Below, piece by piece: positions 5,348 to 7,953 of a stretch of 7,953 bases of DNA. The stretch is from Bacteroidales bacterium (lineage in GTDB: Bacteria > Bacteroidota > Bacteroidia > Bacteroidales > UBA4417), in the NCBI GenBank assembly GCA_025350385.1, contig JANXXZ010000063.1, positions 1 through 7,953 on the forward strand. The letters run 5' to 3'. The notes under the pieces were generated by a model, which saw only the letters and a list, made by a program, of their open reading frames with translations, was not told the DNA's origin and made no database searches. Position 1 is the first letter of the stretch, and every line of letters starts with the position of its first letter. The translations under genes and the position numbers were made by a program.

Positions 5348-5355
5348 TTACTTTG
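5348..5355 (+). promoter_or_regulatory. Weak candidate -7 box for phoH
   Basis: TTACTTTG matches TAnnTTTG except at the second base and lies 48 bases before the phoH ATG. A TTG at 5335-5337 is too close to serve as the -33 element. The call depends on position and partial match. Confidence 0.25.
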
Positions 5356-5391
5356 GACCTGCCGAAATTGCCTTTTCAGTAGTACTATCTA

Positions 5392-5403
5392 AAGAGCGCT
5401 CTT
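5392..5403. promoter_or_regulatory. Perfect 12-base palindrome abutting the phoH start codon
   Basis: AAGAGCGCTCTT reads the same on both strands and ends on the base before ATG 5404. An eight-base palindrome, TAGTACTA (5380-5387), lies just upstream. It occupies the place of a ribosome-binding site, so a bound repressor or RNA pairing there could control phoH translation or transcription. Chance cannot be excluded. Confidence 0.4.
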
Positions 5404-6750
5404 ATGCCTGTAAAAGCTGTGTCAAAGGCCAAACAAAAAAAGATCTTCGTGCTTGATACAAGCGTGATTCTTTACAACCACAATGCGATCAACAGCTTCG
5501 ACGATAACGATGTTGCCATACCAATAACAGTTCTTGAAGAACTTGATAACTTCAAAAAAGGGAATGACAATATCAATTTCGAAGCCCGCGAATTCATCCG
5601 GATCATTGACCGGCTATCGGACAAACGAACCCTGAGCAAATGGATTACCCTGCCTAAATCAAAAGGAGGTAAGTTCAAGGTAATCATGAACGAAAACAGC
5701 GAACTGGATGCAAGGGTAGTATTTGGCGACAATAAACCAGACCACCGGATTCTGAATGCTGCGCTCTCGCTTGCCAAAGAGTTTGAAAACCGCAAAGTCA
5801 TCCTGGTTTCCAAAGATGTGAATTTACGCCTGAAAGCAAAGGCACTGAATCTTTCGGCCGAGGATTTCCTCACCGGCAAAGTAAAGGATGTGGATGGCCT
5901 GTATGCCGGTAAAACTACCATCGAGGGCCTTCCTTCAAAAGTTATTGACTCCATATACCAGAATGGCTGGTGCGATCCCAGGGATATCGGGGTGCAGAAC
6001 CCAATTCCTAACCATTATTTTATCCTGAAAAACACCAAAAATTCAGCACTTGGGTATTACAACCAGGAGACAAACCGCATTGAACGGATTGATAAGCGCC
6101 CGGCCTACCGCATCATGCCCCGGAATGCGGAACAGGTTTTCGCACTTCACGCCATAATGAATCCGGATGTTAAGCTGGTAACCCTGCAGGGAGTGGCCGG
6201 AACGGGTAAAACACTCCTTGCCCTTGCGGGGGCCATGGAGCAACGCCGCGATTTCAAGCAAATATACCTGGCACGCCCGATTGTTCCCCTCAGTAACAAG
6301 GAGATAGGGTTCCTGCCCGGCGATATCAAGGAAAAGATCGGCCCATACATGGAACCTCTCTATGATAACCTGAAATTTATCCAAAGCCAGTATGGCGAGA
6401 AAGATAAAGAATCAAAAGTGGTTTCCGACTCTCTTCAGAATGAAAAACTGGTGGTAATTCCTCTTGCTTATATCCGCGGACGAAGCATTTCCAATGTATT
6501 CTTTATTGTTGATGAAGCCCAGAACCTCACACCCCACGAGGTAAAAACCATCATCACCCGTGCCGGGGAGAATACCAAGATTGTATTTACCGGCGATATT
6601 TACCAGATTGATACTCCGTACCTCGATGCACAAAGTAACGGCCTGTCTTACCTGATCGATAAGATCAAGCATCATCCCCTTTACGCCCATGTGAGGCTTG
6701 AAAAAGGGGAACGATCGGAACTGGCAAATCTGGCTAATGACCTTTTATAA
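5404..6750 (+). CDS. PIN-PhoH family ATPase/RNase (PhoH2, YlaK-like)
   Basis: A 448-residue cytoplasmic fusion. Residues about 13-155 form a PIN nuclease domain: FVLDTSVIL with Asp18, VLEELD with Glu45/46, KPDHRILNAA with Asp113 and VSKDVNLRLKA with Asp138, the acidic set expected to hold the metal ions. After a linker, residues about 235-448 are the PhoH P-loop domain: GVAGTGKT (263-270, Walker A), FFIVDEAQN (366-374, Walker B), FTGDIYQID (395-403, sensor-like) and the conserved C-terminal GERSEL (435-440, Arg436). All key residues are present. The mycobacterial relatives (PhoH2) unwind and cut RNA with ATP; whether this one does is inferred. Those have an upstream phoAT antitoxin gene, and no such gene exists here: the 178-base leader has no convincing frame. 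The gene appears to be monocistronic, between two terminators. A perfect palindrome touches the start codon. Confidence 0.95.
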   Translation: MPVKAVSKAKQKKIFVLDTSVILYNHNAINSFDDNDVAIPITVLEELDNFKKGNDNINFEAREFIRIIDRLSDKRTLSKWITLPKSKGGKFKVIMNENSELDARVVFGDNKPDHRILNAALSLAKEFENRKVILVSKDVNLRLKAKALNLSAEDFLTGKVKDVDGLYAGKTTIEGLPSKVIDSIYQNGWCDPRDIGVQNPIPNHYFILKNTKNSALGYYNQETNRIERIDKRPAYRIMPRNAEQVFALHAIMNPDVKLVTLQGVAGTGKTLLALAGAMEQRRDFKQIYLARPIVPLSNKEIGFLPGDIKEKIGPYMEPLYDNLKFIQSQYGEKDKESKVVSDSLQNEKLVVIPLAYIRGRSISNVFFIVDEAQNLTPHEVKTIITRAGENTKIVFTGDIYQIDTPYLDAQSNGLSYLIDKIKHHPLYAHVRLEKGERSELANLANDLL

Positions 6751-6852
6751 CAAGAGAAACTGTCCGGAAAAATATCAGGCTGAACTTTCAACTTAGTTCC
6801 TGCTTACAAATTAGTGTGTTAACCGGAATTGATCTGACGACCTGAGGTAAAT

Positions 6853-6887
6853 AAAAAAAACCCGGTAGTTTAACCAGGGTTTTTTTT
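6853..6887. terminator. Bidirectional terminator between phoH and the PorP gene
   Basis: Eight A (6853-6860), CCCGGT, a six-base loop AGTTTA, ACC-A-GGG and eight T (6880-6887). CCC/GGG and GGT/ACC pair with a single bulged A, and the A and T runs extend the stem or serve as the U tract in either direction. It suits the convergent genes on both sides. Confidence 0.9.
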
Positions 6888-6933
6888 GAATTCCTTATGA
6901 AAGACAACTATACTGGTTGCCTTTAAATTCTTA

Positions 6934-7899
6934 TTAGAATGGGCAGCACTCCATTTCTCGAACCCTGCCTCCGCGGTAACCTGGATTAAATCCGCCGCCT
7001 TCACTTCCACCAAAAACGCTGAACTGGTCAAATTCCCATACGAGTGATATTTCGTGCGAAGCTCGCGCAGCAGTGCGAAGGTCGGTGATTATATAATCAT
7101 AACTGTACATGATCTTCAAACGGGTTTCGCGGTTGAAGGGAGCATTCACCCCCACCGAAAAGATTGCGTCGTTGGCTTTGAAAAGATCAAAGGTTTGGTT
7201 ACGGAACCAGGCGCCCAGATAAACTGACGATTTTAAAATATTCAACCCGACCGAATAGGTAGTAAAATCAGCCTGCTTTTCATAAATGAAGCCCGGGTTA
7301 AATTTGAATGAGCCTGTGTTCCTGTAACTACGGTATGATGAAGACCTTCCCTGATCAAACTCAAGAACGAGGTCGCCGTTAAGCACAAGTTTACGGGGCA
7401 AAGGAGCATTGAGACTGAGGAATGATTCGTTTGGCTGGAAAACATGATGAACTGCAACTCCAAGGGTCCCCTGGATACCGGCAATGCTCGTGCCTGTTTC
7501 AGCAAAACGGTAAACGCCGCCAACTGAAAAATCGGGATAGGTAACACGTGACTGATCAGGCCTGTCAAAAGCGGTAGGATAAATATTGCCATAGCGTGGA
7601 TGAAGCTGATCGGGAAAAACAAGGGCATCCCAGTTAATTGATTTCTGGACAAACGATACCATGAATCCAACCTGGGCAACCATGTTATCCTGGAGAGGAA
7701 TTCTAGCCGAAGTCCCCAATCCAACTGTATTAGCCTTAATAAGGCCAGTACCTGCTTTATCGGAAAGTACCAATAACCCCAATCCGCCGGAACCGGGAAG
7801 CGCTCTTTCGGCCACATCGAGCGAAAAATTGTATGTTTTACACCTCAAGAAAGCAAAGAAATTCTTTCTGTCCCTCCTCCTGCAATAGAAAATGATCAA
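6934..7899 (-). CDS. PorP/SprF family type IX secretion membrane protein, N-terminus lost or replaced
   Basis: From about residue 22 on (TYNFSLDVAERAL, counting from the TTG at 7899) the protein fits the PorP/SprF family: GGLGLLVLSDKAGTG (38-52), INWDALVFPDQLHPRYGNIY (88-107), YPDFSVGGVYRF (121-132), VHHVFQPNESF (150-160) and the usual end with Cys-Pro-x-Phe-like ECCPF. Members are outer-membrane beta-barrels of roughly 300-340 residues that work with the type IX secretion/gliding machinery or with adjacent adhesins. The first 21 residues (rich in Arg, Cys and Phe) do not belong: the signal peptide and the conserved N-P-A-x-A-G stretch of the family are absent, there is no ATG start, and a TAA stands in frame at 7911-7909. 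Alignment to the family breaks near 7834-7840. The gene is therefore a truncated copy, or the contig is misjoined. The stop is doubled (TAATAA). Confidence 0.85.
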   Translation of the reverse strand: MIIFYCRRRDRKNFFAFLRCKTYNFSLDVAERALPGSGGLGLLVLSDKAGTGLIKANTVGLGTSARIPLQDNMVAQVGFMVSFVQKSINWDALVFPDQLHPRYGNIYPTAFDRPDQSRVTYPDFSVGGVYRFAETGTSIAGIQGTLGVAVHHVFQPNESFLSLNAPLPRKLVLNGDLVLEFDQGRSSSYRSYRNTGSFKFNPGFIYEKQADFTTYSVGLNILKSSVYLGAWFRNQTFDLFKANDAIFSVGVNAPFNRETRLKIMYSYDYIITDLRTAARASHEISLVWEFDQFSVFGGSEGGGFNPGYRGGRVREMECCPF

Positions 7900-7953
7900 G
7901 AATGCGAATTAGCGGATTACTCCAAACTTTTGAGGCAGCATTTTGAAAACGTA
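7834..7953 (+). CDS. Possible partial gene beyond the PorP breakpoint
   Basis: Reading rightward in the frame of base 7831, the DNA is open to the window edge and encodes a plausible hydrophilic peptide including TPQESKEILSVPPPAIENDQ and ECELADYSKLLRQHFENV, with a purine-rich first codon position as in real genes. No start codon lies between the upstream stop (7774-7776) and the breakpoint, so it would have to be an internal piece of a gene joined here by rearrangement, insertion or misassembly. An alternative leftward frame is also open (7951-7838, ending TAA exactly at the breakpoint). I do not recognise either; at most one is real. Confidence 0.25.

Noticed and set aside
5226..5403. PhoAT-like antitoxin gene ahead of PIN-PhoH
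   Set aside because: No convincing frame exists in the 178 bases between the lipocalin stop and phoH.
7242..7817. 191-codon leftward frame inside the PorP gene
   Set aside because: It is a shifted frame of the same strand; the in-frame PorP motifs lie in the other frame throughout, so it is a shadow and not a frameshifted continuation.
1..7953. CRISPR array, tRNA, rRNA or defence cluster
   Set aside because: No regularly spaced repeats, no tRNA-like clover-leaf with CCA-side sequence and no known defence effector other than the broadly distributed PIN-PhoH protein were seen.

Overview
The window looks like chromosomal DNA of a member of the Bacteroidota, most likely a Bacteroidales-like lineage. 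The evidence is a PorP/SprF-type outer-membrane protein (a type IX secretion family confined to this phylum), short tail-less SSB proteins, a CxxC/CxxxC zinc-ribbon protein of a type I know from this phylum, weak or absent Shine-Dalgarno sites before most genes, and several -7-like boxes of the form TAnnTTT(G/A). Base composition is moderate in most genes (54 of 120 G+C in 1621-1740) but very low in the leftmost gene (29 of 120 in 481-600).

Layout. At positions 1-84 lies what appears to be the right end of an insertion sequence: the last residues of a transposase-like frame followed by a terminal-repeat-like sequence. Next comes a leftward (minus-strand) block, 2928 to 146: zinc-ribbon protein, methylglyoxal synthase, secreted polysaccharide deacetylase, then a very AT-rich lipoprotein of unknown role. 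The first three genes are separated by 3 and 4 bases and are almost certainly one operon. A 248-base divergent intergenic region separates them from rightward genes: two tandem paralogous SSB genes (3177-3515, 3983-4342), a Blc-type lipocalin lipoprotein (4701-5225) and a PIN-PhoH ATPase (5404-6750). A bidirectional terminator (6853-6887) then separates phoH from a leftward PorP/SprF gene whose N-terminus is missing or replaced close to the right edge.

Most of this is housekeeping or envelope biology. MgsA is a methylglyoxal bypass enzyme, the deacetylase and lipocalin act in the periplasm or outer membrane, and the PIN-PhoH protein is probably an RNA-acting ATPase/nuclease. I did not find a defence island, CRISPR array, tRNA or rRNA. 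The items most worth a second look are the broken N-terminus of the PorP gene with a foreign-looking open frame beyond it, the IS end next to the AT-rich lipoprotein gene, the duplicated tail-less SSB genes with structured intergenic DNA (a large hairpin and a strong Shine-Dalgarno followed by a start-stop ATGTAA), and a perfect 12-base palindrome touching the start codon of the PIN-PhoH gene.
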